A DNA stretch of 11,493 bases, taken from contig JAGGUS010000239.1 in the NCBI GenBank assembly GCA_021158375.1, positions 1 to 11,493 on the forward strand, read 5' to 3'. Position 1 is the stretch's first letter, and every line of letters begins with the position of its first letter. Positions 1 through 6,758 of this stretch are shown piece after piece. This DNA is from Thermoprotei archaeon (lineage in GTDB: Archaea > Thermoproteota > Thermoprotei > QMSL01 > B3-G16). Under the pieces are notes generated by a model. The model was given only the letters and a program-made list of their open reading frames with translations. It was not told where the DNA came from and made no database searches. The position numbers and the translations under genes are program-made.

Positions 1-356
1 AATATTACAGGTTTTCCATTTATCCTTAAGAAAGCTTTACTTGATGAGTATTTGTTTATTACATAAACAAGCTCGTTTACTATCTGTTCTTTACTCATAT
101 CTCTTACACTCTCATAATATATCGTGACGTTAAAATTTAGCTCCTCCGCAACTTTTATTACTTTACTAAAAACATTATCTTTAAAAGTATTTTCCCACCG
201 CGATATAATGAGGCCGTCTTCATTATCGTAATAAATATTTAAACATTACGAGTTCGTATTTAAGATTAGCACCTTGTAAACTATGATATATTGACAATAA
301 TAGTAAGCTATAAGAGCTCTTCTCTTTTCATAAAATTGAAGCAATTTTGTAAACAT
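1..356 (-). pseudogene. glycoside hydrolase family 99-like protein, decayed fragment
   Basis: Reading the minus strand from about 245 down to the left edge gives a continuous coding stretch containing DGLIISRWENTFKDN, then VAEELNFNVTIYYES, and ending in FLRINGKPVI. The order of an 'I-D-G-x-I-[IV]-S-W-W' type strand, a helix, an 'iYYE' strand and a closing 'GKPV[IF]' is characteristic of GH99/WbsX-like domains that act on mannose-containing or related glycans. The same frame runs upstream through a TAA at 246-248 into RRALIAYYYCQY, which resembles the usual first strand of this fold (the 'YYxWY' region), but the roughly 60 to 80 residues normally lying between are missing. The 'SWW' motif is also altered to SRW. 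I read it as a gene with an internal deletion and a stop. The rest lies beyond the left edge. The family call rests on remembered motifs. Confidence 0.5.
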
Positions 357-421
357 TAATTTTCTTATCAGGATCACTTTAGCTGATGATGATAAAAATA
401 ATTTAGGGAGGCGAGATTATT

Positions 422-958
422 TTATACACTTTCTGAAGGAGGTACTGACCTCTTGAATAGTAATATAATTCCAAAGGCAGCAAATATTGCCCCCACTGCT
501 ACTAATGAATAAATAAAGATGTACCTTGTTTGTTAATATCGGCAGTCTGACTTTCATAGTAGCAAGTTTAGGATTTAATATGTATGCCGTAACTAGAACC
601 GCCATCTTTCCATAATCTGCAGAAGGCATTCCTCCTATCTTTAATAAGCTTTGCCAGATCTTTGTAAAAACTTACATAATCATCTCCATATGATGTAGGA
701 ATTGGTATGAGCTCGCCATGACAATTTATAATTATAACGCCCTTTGGTGCTTCCTTAATAAGAACTTCCCAATCATCTACAGATCTAATGACATTATGTT
801 CTATACCAAGTTGTGCTCAAATTTAGTATCGTAGCTAAAGTGCGAAGATCCATACCTATAATCATGAGAAACCTAGTGGTAAGGCTCGTTAATAAAATAG
901 CTACCCATGCTAAGGGAACATACTTTAACGTTAACAATTTACTGCTAGTAGCACGCAT
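422..958 (-). pseudogene. membrane-anchored surface protein, frameshifted remnant
   Basis: Three consecutive minus-strand segments in different frames make one plausible protein. The first (ATG at 958) encodes a basic start MRATSSK followed by a hydrophobic segment around YVPLAWVAILL and then GMDLRTLATIL. The frame changes near 815-830 and continues as LGIEHNVIRSVDDWEVLIK, then GVIIINCHGELIPIPTSYGD and FYKDLAKLIKDR. After about 620 the reading is damaged, and a third frame (about 529 to the stop at 422) gives a clean C-terminal anchor: aromatic RYIFIYS, a stretch of small and aliphatic residues, and a basic LLFKRS tail. The layout (signal or anchor, extracellular domain with an 'iiiNxHGE' motif, C-terminal anchor) is that of an archaeal cell-surface protein. 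A TATA box and a GGGTGAT ribosome binding site precede ATG 958. At least two frameshifts make it a pseudogene. The function of the family is unknown to me. Confidence 0.5.
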
Positions 959-981
959 CAACATCACCCTCAAGTTAACGA

Positions 982-990
982 GATATATAA
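982..990 (-). promoter_or_regulatory. TATA box of the decayed surface-protein gene
   Basis: The minus strand reads CTTATATATC here, about 26 bases before a GGGTGAT ribosome binding site and the ATG at 958. This predicts a transcript starting near 960 with almost no leader. It helps fix the original start of the pseudogene. Between here and the permease stop at 1179 I see only a short minus-strand reading (ATG at 1077 after GGGAGGT) that ends quickly and resembles nothing known. Confidence 0.4.
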
Positions 991-1178
991 GTTTTACATT
1001 AAGAAAAGATAGTAACAGCACTTATTTAGCATAGATGTTCTCAAAGACGTCGCCATACAGTAGTTACAGGTAACCATGATAGTACCTCCCTGCGGTAAAG
1101 GCTTATGTCCATGACTATGTTAGTGTATGAGGAGTTTAGCTCTAATAGAGTTATAGAGGGAAAAATAGTTCACTGCCT

Positions 1179-1841
1179 TCAACTTATTGTTGTTACTATC
1201 CTCTCCTTACTCAGATGTGTTATCAGATAGAATGTTACACCAAATATTACTAGTGATAATGTTAGTATTATACTCGCACTACACCATGTAAGAATTGTGG
1301 GAGACGCCAGCCTCCTCACCACTAGGTATAGTGTTGCGAATAGCGTAAAGAAGACAATATAGTTTAGTGTCCTCACCTGCCTCATGCCGAGAATATAATA
1401 TAGGAACCCCAGTAAGCCAATAGCAGACGCTATAACTACTGGTACTACCATAGCCAAGTACACTACTATCAACGCGTTTACGGTGTATCCTCTCAAGCTT
1501 ATGAGAGCTAGTGTCGAGGCCACAGAGACTATATAGGACGGTACTGTTAGGCTCACAACCTTACCAAGCCATAGCTCCCTCAGAGTTAGTGGGGTGCAGA
1601 GTAGAGTCTCCACAGCCCCTTCCTGCTTCTCCCTAACAAACCTAAAGCTCAAACCGAAGCCTACGATAATGCCGAGACATGGCGCCATATAGAACACTAT
1701 AGATTCTGCACTAACAGATAGTTTCACTGTTGTAGTACTCAGCATCCCCAGAAATGCAAGAACACTAAAGACGCTCGATAGTAGACTCTTATCTCTAAGC
1801 GTCTCCTTAAACTCCCTCCAAACAACAACCCACAATAACAC
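1179..1841 (-). CDS. ABC-2 type transporter permease
   Basis: Integral membrane subunit of an ABC exporter, 220 residues. About six hydrophobic segments can be seen (roughly residues 20-37, 49-67, 96-115, 121-149, 158-176 and 183-207). Between the second and third lies the cytoplasmic coupling motif typical of ABC-2 permeases, REKQEGAVETLLCTPLTLRE (residues 70-89), with the N-terminal amphipathic WREFKETLRD helix ahead of it. It should pair with the ATPase encoded immediately upstream, in one copy per homodimer or with another permease not seen here. The start is GTG at 1841. A TGA at 1850-1848 in the same frame excludes anything longer, and GAGGTGAGG lies 5 to 13 bases before it. Only 19 bases separate it from the ATPase stop, so the two are surely cotranscribed. 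The substrate cannot be told from sequence. The length is at the short end for the family. Confidence 0.88.
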   Translation of the reverse strand: MLLWVVVWREFKETLRDKSLLSSVFSVLAFLGMLSTTTVKLSVSAESIVFYMAPCLGIIVGFGLSFRFVREKQEGAVETLLCTPLTLRELWLGKVVSLTVPSYIVSVASTLALISLRGYTVNALIVVYLAMVVPVVIASAIGLLGFLYYILGMRQVRTLNYIVFFTLFATLYLVVRRLASPTILTWCSASIILTLSLVIFGVTFYLITHLSKERIVTTIS

Positions 1842-1860
1842 TATTCCTCACCTCAACCCC

Positions 1861-2793
1861 CTAATTCTTCCTAACAAGCTCCAAGTAAACCTCTTCAAGA
1901 CGTCTCTCAACCCTCCTAGCCTCCACAACCTTAAACCCCGACCTAGCGAGGACGTCTATGAGTTTAGGGATGTCCGAGTTACTCTCCACTAATATGGTAA
2001 CACTCTTACCATCACACCAGCATTCCACCACGTAGTTCAATCTCCTTATGTACTTGGCTACCTTTAATGCCTCACCAGTACTAGTAAAGTAGACTTCAAC
2101 TAGGGGCTTACTAAACTCTGAAACCAAGCTCTCGACCGTGCCAGAAGCCACTATCCTACCTCCCACTAATAGTGCTATCCTAGAGCACACTTTCTCAACC
2201 TCGTTGAGATTATGGGAAGTGTAAAGGACTGTTACCCCCTCCTCCCTAGAAAGCCTAGTAACGAGATCCCTCACCAAAGCCTGACCCTCAACATCTAAGC
2301 CTAGAGTAGGCTCATCGAGGAAGAGAACATCAGGACTATGGAGTAATGCTCTAGCGAGTGCTAGCCTCCTCCTCATACCCCTAGAGAAGTATCCAACCCT
2401 CACACTCCTAGCCTCGTAGAGCCCTACAAGCTCTAGAACCTCCCTAATCCTCTTATCCCTCTCTACTGCACTCTTCAATCCATAGACTCTAGCATAGAAC
2501 TCTAAATTCTCATAAGCTGTAAGCTGAGAGAACAAGCCGTCACTCTCTAGGACAACGCCAACCCTGCCTCTAAGCTCTCGACTCTCACTAAGCCTTTCAC
2601 CAAGAACAAGAGCTTTACCCAAAGTAGGCTCTAGTAGCCCGAGAAGAATCCTAATGGTAGTAGTCTTACCAGCACCATTAGGACCTAGAAGCCCGAAAAC
2701 CTCACTCCTCCCTACATGAAATGTTACGTCATGAAGTACCCTTCTACCATTAAACTCCTTAACCAACCCCTCAACCTCAACAACCCACTCCAT
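1861..2793 (-). CDS. ABC transporter ATP-binding protein (ABC-2 / drug-export type)
   Basis: Cytoplasmic ATPase of 310 residues that would power the permease encoded next to it. All nucleotide-binding motifs are present: Walker A GPNGAGKTT (37-45), a Q-loop region LESDGLFSQLT (82-92) in which Glu takes the usual Gln place, the signature YFSRGMRRRL (135-144), Walker B VLFLDEPTLGLD (156-167) and the H-loop TSHNLNEVE (192-200). Residues from about 230 form the C-terminal extension (DUF4162-like) usual in the NatA/daunorubicin-type export ATPases. The start is ATG at 2793. Its ribosome binding site (GGGGAGGAGAG) lies inside the end of the regulator gene, which stops 7 bases before it, indicating translational coupling. 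The sequence fits export of a lipid, drug, peptide or Na+, and I cannot choose among them. Confidence 0.93.
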   Translation of the reverse strand: MEWVVEVEGLVKEFNGRRVLHDVTFHVGRSEVFGLLGPNGAGKTTTIRILLGLLEPTLGKALVLGERLSESRELRGRVGVVLESDGLFSQLTAYENLEFYARVYGLKSAVERDKRIREVLELVGLYEARSVRVGYFSRGMRRRLALARALLHSPDVLFLDEPTLGLDVEGQALVRDLVTRLSREEGVTVLYTSHNLNEVEKVCSRIALLVGGRIVASGTVESLVSEFSKPLVEVYFTSTGEALKVAKYIRRLNYVVECWCDGKSVTILVESNSDIPKLIDVLARSGFKVVEARRVERRLEEVYLELVRKN

Positions 2794-2800
2794 TACTAAC

Positions 2801-3238
2801 TCACTCTCCTCCCCTGAAAACTCCTCTCTTCACAATAGACCAGTAGCTGTAGTAGATAAACCACAGAGTTGCTAGCACTAAGATAACTGTGTATATCGAG
2901 TTAACACCTTCCATTAGAATCCTCGATAACATATAAGCCACTACTACGATGTAGATTACTGTATTTATGATGTATGCCCTCTTCTGCCAACCGTACTTCT
3001 CAATAGTGGTTATGGCTTGTAGTGCAGCATAACCTTCCTTAGTTAGAGTATACCTACCATCACTATTCAGCGCTATGAGATTCTCCAGCTTCTTCAAGTG
3101 AAAATCTAGCTTACCACTACTCTTAATCCCAAGCTCCCTCTTTAACTCTGAGAAGCCCATAGGTCTCTCAGCAAGTAGCTTCAAAATCTTAATCCTAAGA
3201 GGGTGAGCTATCGCTTCAAAAGTCTCATCAGACCCCAT
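2801..3238 (-). CDS. membrane-tethered winged-helix (ArsR-like) transcriptional regulator
   Basis: A 145-residue protein with an N-terminal ArsR-type winged helix (about residues 5-70) showing AIAHPLRIKILKLL, FSELKRELGI and KLDFHLKKLENL, then the wing GRYTLTKEGYAAL. Two hydrophobic segments follow (about 88-105 and 115-133) and a short basic tail. It is therefore probably a DNA-binding protein held in the membrane, a form common in Thermoproteota, and a natural local regulator of the ABC genes downstream. I chose ATG 3238 because GGTGAG sits 7 bases before it. In-frame TTG 3253 and GTG 3250 would add four or five residues and lie right at the predicted transcript start. The first gene of the operon, it stops 7 bases before the ATPase start. 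The ligand or membrane signal is unknown. Confidence 0.85.
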   Translation of the reverse strand: MGSDETFEAIAHPLRIKILKLLAERPMGFSELKRELGIKSSGKLDFHLKKLENLIALNSDGRYTLTKEGYAALQAITTIEKYGWQKRAYIINTVIYIVVVAYMLSRILMEGVNSIYTVILVLATLWFIYYSYWSIVKRGVFRGGE

Positions 3239-3273
3239 ACCACATCTCACCAAGTGTTACTAAGTCCGTAGAC

Positions 3274-3283
3274 AAATATAATT
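3274..3283 (-). promoter_or_regulatory. TATA box of the regulator-ABC transporter operon
   Basis: The minus strand reads AATTATATTT with purine-rich AGA directly upstream as a possible TFB-recognition element. It is centred about 26 bases before position 3252, giving a leader of about 14 bases that contains only the GGTGAG ribosome binding site of ATG 3238. No dyad operator close to it was obvious to me. Confidence 0.45.
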
Positions 3284-3781
3284 CTAGGGTCGTAGATCAA
3301 GAGGTCAAGAAGACTAGACCGAAAACAAATTTAGCAGGAATTTATCAAATACCAAGAGGAAAATTCACATCCTACATATCGAATACTGGGCGAAAAGGAA
3401 ATGGTATCAAAGTTCAGAAGAAAACTTTGATACTCTATAACTAGTGTAGACAGCAACTCTAAACTTCTGATCCTAAATGCTCTTAGCCAAGATTCTGAGG
3501 AACGACATGATATTGCGATCCGAAGTCAACAGACGAGCAACCCCATGGATCAGACAACGCAACTACGAACGATTCTTCCTCTTCGTACATTACTAAAACT
3601 AACTAACTCATGCTCTACAACCAACCAGGTGGATATAGAAAAGTATTCCAATACATGCTCTAGTTCTGAAGATAATGCAAAACTAGATTCCTTCAGCATA
3701 GCATAGAGCTCGGTAACCATATGTATTCGAGGAGATTCTTCCCTCACTAACAATAATATAGGCAAACACAATAGAGGTGAA
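3284..3781. other. intergenic stretch with no recognisable gene
   Basis: About 500 bases between the promoter of the ABC operon and the frameshifted membrane protein. It contains a perfect 11-bp hairpin (listed separately) and open stretches on both strands, such as plus-strand 3444-3706 and a minus-strand frame at 3550-3831. None has a convincing start, ribosome binding site or motif. It could be older gene debris, and I cannot name its source. Confidence 0.4.
3404..3433. repeat. perfect 11-bp inverted repeat (hairpin)
   Basis: GTATCAAAGTT (3404-3414) is followed after an 8-base spacer, CAGAAGAA, by its exact reverse complement AACTTTGATAC (3423-3433). As RNA or DNA it would make an 11-bp stem with an 8-base loop. 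No T-run follows on either strand, so it is not an obvious terminator. It stands alone in a gene-free stretch about 120 bases upstream of the ABC operon promoter. Confidence 0.6.
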
Positions 3782-4280
3782 CAAACAGTACTTGTAAGAG
3801 GTGACATCTCTCTGAAGTCAACCTTTCCCAAGTCTAGTAAACGCCTCTATAGGTATCCATGGTCTGATTTAATCATGAACTTATTCCTCCTATCGATCAT
3901 GTCCTTCATAGCTTTCACAGCGATCCACACCCTAATCTTTTACCAAAATATTACTTCCATCATTACTCTAGGAATTTACATTGCTACCGTTTGGTGTTGG
4001 TGCACTAGAGATTTATTTATTTATTCTGAGGAATAGGGGTAAGCATAAAATCGTCGTTACTGAAAGCTATGATCCATACTATCTCAAAGCTGAAAGACTT
4101 AAACTAAGTGTAAAGAAAATACCTCTCTCATGGTTCAAATACTACGAGATAACAGTAAACAACACAAGCTTTATAGTCTACCCTACGAGAACGTTGCATG
4201 CTGGAATAAACATACATTTTATACCAAAGAATGTTAGTGAAGAAGATTTACATAAAATACTCCAATTAATCCCAGCATAA
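3782..4280 (+). pseudogene. small membrane protein with PH-like (bPH/DUF304-type) domain, one frameshift
   Basis: From about 3782 one frame reads QTVLVRGDISLKSTFP, then from ATG 3875 two hydrophobic segments (MNLFLLSIMSFIAFTAI and ITSIITLGIYI). At about 3981-3984 the frame is broken. Dropping one base in ATTGCTACC joins LGIYI to LPFGVGALEIYLFILRNRGK and a soluble domain that runs to the stop at 4280. That domain has KIVVTE, KLSVKKIPLSWFKYYEITV and a C-terminal SEEDLHKILQLI helix. Two membrane spans followed by an 'iPLs' strand pattern recall bacterial PH-domain (bPH_2/DUF304) proteins. A TTG at 3981 gives a 99-residue reading, but with no upstream ribosome binding site and half of the second membrane span lost. 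No ATG, GTG or TTG is available in frame before 3875. It could be a pseudogene or a sequencing error. The domain call is tentative. Confidence 0.42.
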
Positions 4281-4669
4281 GCCATATCAAGCATTAAGGC
4301 TCGAAACTTTTATAAAGTTCACAAATTCTTTCTAAGCCCTGCAATAACCCCTCTACTCTTCCTTCCCTGAGATAAAGAAGAGGTTGATTAAGAAATCTGT
4401 TTCCACATAGTTGAATCATAATACATTATGATAACGTGGTGTCCATAATGTCTATCTCAAAAGGCCCCAAGTTAACTACCCTTGTGGAGCACAGCATAGA
4501 TTACGAAGAACTGCATTGTCCCAGTGTTAATGGATCATAATGTACACCTCTACGTCCCTGAGGACTTCTTCATAGACTTCCTTTCAACAGTACAATTGTG
4601 CTCAGAAGTATGTTAATCCTCTCGAGGGGAAAGGGGCCTATCACATGACAATCAAATATAGCTTGTACG
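4281..4669. other. gene-poor stretch between the frameshifted gene and the glycosidase stub
   Basis: No intact gene. A near-palindromic TATA-like sequence, AACTTTTATAAAGTT, lies at about 4305-4319. Beyond it the plus strand has short readings such as MSISKGPKLTTLVEH (from 4449) and, one frame over, HNVHLYVPEDFFIDFLST, and the minus strand has equally short readings. They may be pieces of one or more lost genes, including the body of the glycosidase-like gene that begins at 4747 on the minus strand, but I cannot assign them. Confidence 0.35.
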
Positions 4670-4747
4670 CTACCTCGCACTTACTGCGAACTCAGGCGTG
4701 TGAAAGTCTATTAGAACCTTCCTAAATCTGAAGCGGAACCACCCCAT
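4670..4747 (-). pseudogene. glycoside hydrolase-like (alpha-L-fucosidase-related) protein, N-terminal stub
   Basis: An ATG at 4747 lies 10 bases after the sulfatase stop, and GTGAGGT at the sulfatase end is a good ribosome binding site for it. The 25 codons up to TAG at 4672-4670 include FRKVLIDFHTPEF. A 'K-V-[HL]-x-D-F-H-T' opening is what I recall at the start of archaeal and bacterial fucosidase-like hypothetical glycosidases, where it forms the first strand of the barrel. The expected following part (an 'FAKCHHG' type motif) is not found in any frame nearby. It appears to have been the next gene of the sulfatase operon, now deleted beyond its start. The family call comes from one short motif and is uncertain. 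Confidence 0.35.
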
Positions 4748-4757
4748 GGAGATTACC

Positions 4758-6206
4758 TCACAAACTATCTCTAAGCTCTAAAATTTCCTTAGAGGCTCCA
4801 ATGCCTTTTAAGAACTCGTAAAACTTCTTGTGAAGTCTCTTAGCTTCATCTAAGTACTCAGAGATCACATTACGCCCTTGCCTAGGATCTACCTGAAGGT
4901 CATAAAGTTCTGCTGGAAGCCCCTTCCTCGCATATATCAAGCACCACCTACCATCCGTGATCGTGCTGTAAGTCACGTACTCCGGATCCGAACTTAACAC
5001 GAATGGTTTCACGTGTGGTGGCGGTGGAGACAACTTCCCTTCCCTAGATAGCTGAAAACATGGCCCTCCACAGCATGATACCGCTATCTCACGAACTTGC
5101 TCCTTCTCCCCGAAGATTACCGGTAGCAACGACCTACCATGAATATGTCCTGGAAACTGAACGCCTGCTAAATCGAGGATCGTAGCCATTAAGTCGACTG
5201 GTTGCACCAAGGCATTACACCTCACACCCCTAGGAGCATCCGGTATTCTCATGATTAGCGGTATATGGCATACCTCCTCGTAAAGAGACCACCCATCCCT
5301 TGGATCCAGAACCGTATGCTTCCCTACCCGCCCATGCTCGCCAAGGTAGAAGCCATGATCACTTGTGAAGATTACCGCTGCCTCATCTAAAAGGCCCAGC
5401 TCTTCAATTTCGTCTAGTAGAAAACCTATCCATTTATCGACTAATGTCACCATACCAGCATAAAGGGCTCGCATGTGTCTCAATTCTTCCTTAGTAAGGT
5501 AATTAGAGTAGTCATACCTCGGCCAGAACACCAACTCCCCCTCATACCCAGGATCATAGAGGTCTACGTATTCATCTGGTGGAAGCCAAGGTTCATGGGG
5601 CTCGAATATATCTACATAAAGTAAGAATTTCTCATATCTTTTACAACCCTCCTTAAGCCATTCCACAGCTCTACGTATGGTTTTAGCACAGAAATAGTGC
5701 TCTTCCCCCATCTCCTTAAGAGCAACTAGACGCGGATAAATGCTGTAAGCTCTATCAGGGAACCTGAGTTTGCTTTTCGCACATGGTGGTTTAACGTCGA
5801 GTTTAGGCGGTGGTAATTGTTGATACCTAAAGGACTCCCAATCACCAGGAAACTCACATTCATCAAAACTCGAAGTGAAATTCATCTTCTCAGGCCTTAT
5901 ATGTGGCGTATCTGCGACTAACTTCGTGAAATACCCTGCCTTCCTTAACATCTTCGGAAACGTATTCTCCCCTGGGGGCAGTGGAGCCCATCCCCTAGTG
6001 TGGAAACAGTAACGGCCAGTGAAGAGATCTGAGCGATGAGGTATAGTCGGGAAGGAGCCGGTATAAACCTTATCGAACACTATCGATCTCTTAGTGAACC
6101 TATTTAAGTTAGGGGTGTGGATCCAATCATTACCATAGCAGCCCAGGAAATCCCAGCGAAACGTATCCGATACTATTACGATTATTTTATTCACCTTCAG
6201 GGACAC
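4758..6206 (-). CDS. sulfatase-superfamily hydrolase with Thr nucleophile position
   Basis: A 482-residue enzyme of the alkaline phosphatase/sulfatase superfamily, cytoplasmic as no signal peptide is visible. The order of motifs is complete: a first metal-binding strand IIVIVSDTFRWD (8-19; Asp14 in the family position), the active-site region FPTIPHRSDLFTGR (52-65), VDIFEPHEPW (198-207), the second metal site FTSDHGFYLGEHG (280-292; Asp283, His284), Lys296 in VGKHT, and a C-terminal part with ELYDLQVDP. In true sulfatases the residue before x-P-x-R is Cys or Ser that is converted to formylglycine. Here it is Thr54, so formylglycine is not expected. A phosphoester, phosphonate or sulfate ester on a glycan are all possible substrates. 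The start is GTG 6206. GTG 6194 is an alternative 4 codons in. A glycosidase-like stub follows 10 bases after its stop, which suggests a former glycan-processing operon. Confidence 0.85.
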   Translation of the reverse strand: MSLKVNKIIVIVSDTFRWDFLGCYGNDWIHTPNLNRFTKRSIVFDKVYTGSFPTIPHRSDLFTGRYCFHTRGWAPLPPGENTFPKMLRKAGYFTKLVADTPHIRPEKMNFTSSFDECEFPGDWESFRYQQLPPPKLDVKPPCAKSKLRFPDRAYSIYPRLVALKEMGEEHYFCAKTIRRAVEWLKEGCKRYEKFLLYVDIFEPHEPWLPPDEYVDLYDPGYEGELVFWPRYDYSNYLTKEELRHMRALYAGMVTLVDKWIGFLLDEIEELGLLDEAAVIFTSDHGFYLGEHGRVGKHTVLDPRDGWSLYEEVCHIPLIMRIPDAPRGVRCNALVQPVDLMATILDLAGVQFPGHIHGRSLLPVIFGEKEQVREIAVSCCGGPCFQLSREGKLSPPPPHVKPFVLSSDPEYVTYSTITDGRWCLIYARKGLPAELYDLQVDPRQGRNVISEYLDEAKRLHKKFYEFLKGIGASKEILELRDSL

Positions 6207-6236
6207 GTAAACCCCTTAAACTTTTCCTTAAAATTA

Positions 6237-6245
6237 ATTATATAC
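6237..6245 (-). promoter_or_regulatory. TATA box of the sulfatase-family gene
   Basis: GTATATAAT on the minus strand, centred about 26 bases upstream of position 6215, predicts a leader of about 9 bases before GTG 6206. No strong ribosome binding site precedes the GTG, consistent with a nearly leaderless transcript. Confidence 0.4.
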
Positions 6246-6311
6246 TATTTGCACGGGACATACGTCGGGAATCCCACACTCAAAATCCGCCCCTAGCAGA
6301 TTGCAGGTTAC

Positions 6312-6374
6312 CTAACAGCGACAGTGCTCCGCTATGCCCAAATCGTTCGTTATTATTATGATTATTTTATTCAC
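6312..6374 (-). pseudogene. truncated second sulfatase start
   Basis: GTG at 6374 overlaps the TGA stop of the membrane-protein remnant (GTGA), a normal translational-coupling arrangement. It encodes VNKIIIIITNDLGIAEHCRC and then TAG. The first nine residues parallel the first metal-binding strand of the intact sulfatase next to it, and DLG may echo the DFLG that follows there. Nothing sulfatase-like follows. It looks like the 5' end of a paralogue whose body has been lost, or an abortive partial duplication. Confidence 0.4.
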
Positions 6375-6523
6375 CCTGCCTTTAGTATTAGACCTAATAG
6401 GCTTGTTATCAATGATAATATTGTCATTACGGTTTTGATTATAGTGGTGGGTGATAGATTTGTAAGAATCTCATAAATGAGAATAGAAAGTATCTTGAGT
6501 ATCGCCGAGCCCGGCTCCACATC
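6371..6523 (-). pseudogene. C-terminal remnant of a polytopic membrane protein
   Basis: A minus-strand reading of 50 codons ends with TGA at 6371. It contains ILKILSILIYEILTNL and, after a short polar break, TVMTILSLITSLLGLILKAG. The same frame continues upstream through TAG at 6526-6524 into ALYLNVLTAFC. Two hydrophobic helices separated by a short loop and a final lysine suggest the end of a multi-span protein. A polysaccharide flippase or glycosyltransferase would suit the neighbourhood, but that is a guess. The rest of the gene is not recognisable, and 6527-6710 holds nothing else that I can identify. Confidence 0.35.
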
Positions 6524-6713
6524 CTAGCAAAATGCGGTGAGGACGTTTAGATATAAAGCATAAGCTTACTGAACTAGAAGTTCATGTAAGCAACTAAATA
6601 AGCACGTCGTTAGGAAATTTAAACATGAGCGTGAACTGTTAAGGATATCATTCATGGAAAATGCACAACATCATGTGTAATTACGGGGAAGAATATCACC
6701 AGAGATCATCGAG

Positions 6714-6721
6714 TTTTTATA
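6714..6721 (+). promoter_or_regulatory. TATA box of the YwgA/Panacea-like gene
   Basis: TTTTTATA is centred about 26 bases before position 6744 and 41 bases before ATG 6759. The predicted leader of about 15 bases contains the AGGAG ribosome binding site at 6749-6753. A second AT-rich element, CTTAAATA, lies between them at 6738-6745 and could be an alternative. Confidence 0.45.
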
Positions 6722-6758
6722 CCTAACTATTGGTATACTTAAATATCTAGGAGCGATC

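Larger units (their letters stand above)
6171..6376. repeat. direct repeat of the sulfatase N-terminal coding region, copies 180 bp apart
   Basis: Positions 6171-6195 and 6351-6375 differ at only two bases and share the run ATTATTTTATTCACC, exactly 180 bases apart. Read on the minus strand both copies start GTG AAT AAA ATA ATC, coding VNKIIVIVSDT in the intact enzyme and VNKIIIIITND in the upstream copy. The similarity ends abruptly upstream of the GTG and fades within about 15 codons downstream. Confidence 0.6.

Noticed and set aside
417..629. Minus-strand open frame starting MPSADYGKM as an independent small gene
   Set aside because: Its ends fall inside a longer broken gene: another frame gives a far better C-terminal membrane anchor over the same bases, and there is no ribosome binding site for it.
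813..1034. Plus-strand open frame of 73 codons
   Set aside because: It is the antisense of the surface-protein pseudogene, which has a promoter, start and recognisable segments on the minus strand.
3550..3831. Minus-strand open frame of 93 codons
   Set aside because: It overlaps the plus-strand membrane-protein remnant in part, has no ribosome binding site or known motif, and mixes residues in a way that looks like a chance frame. I could not fully exclude that its second half (from ATG 3720) is old gene debris.
6461..6486. Small inverted repeat TCTCAT-AA-ATGAGA
   Set aside because: Only 6 bp with a 2-base centre, common by chance in AT-rich DNA, and it lies within the reading of the membrane-protein remnant.
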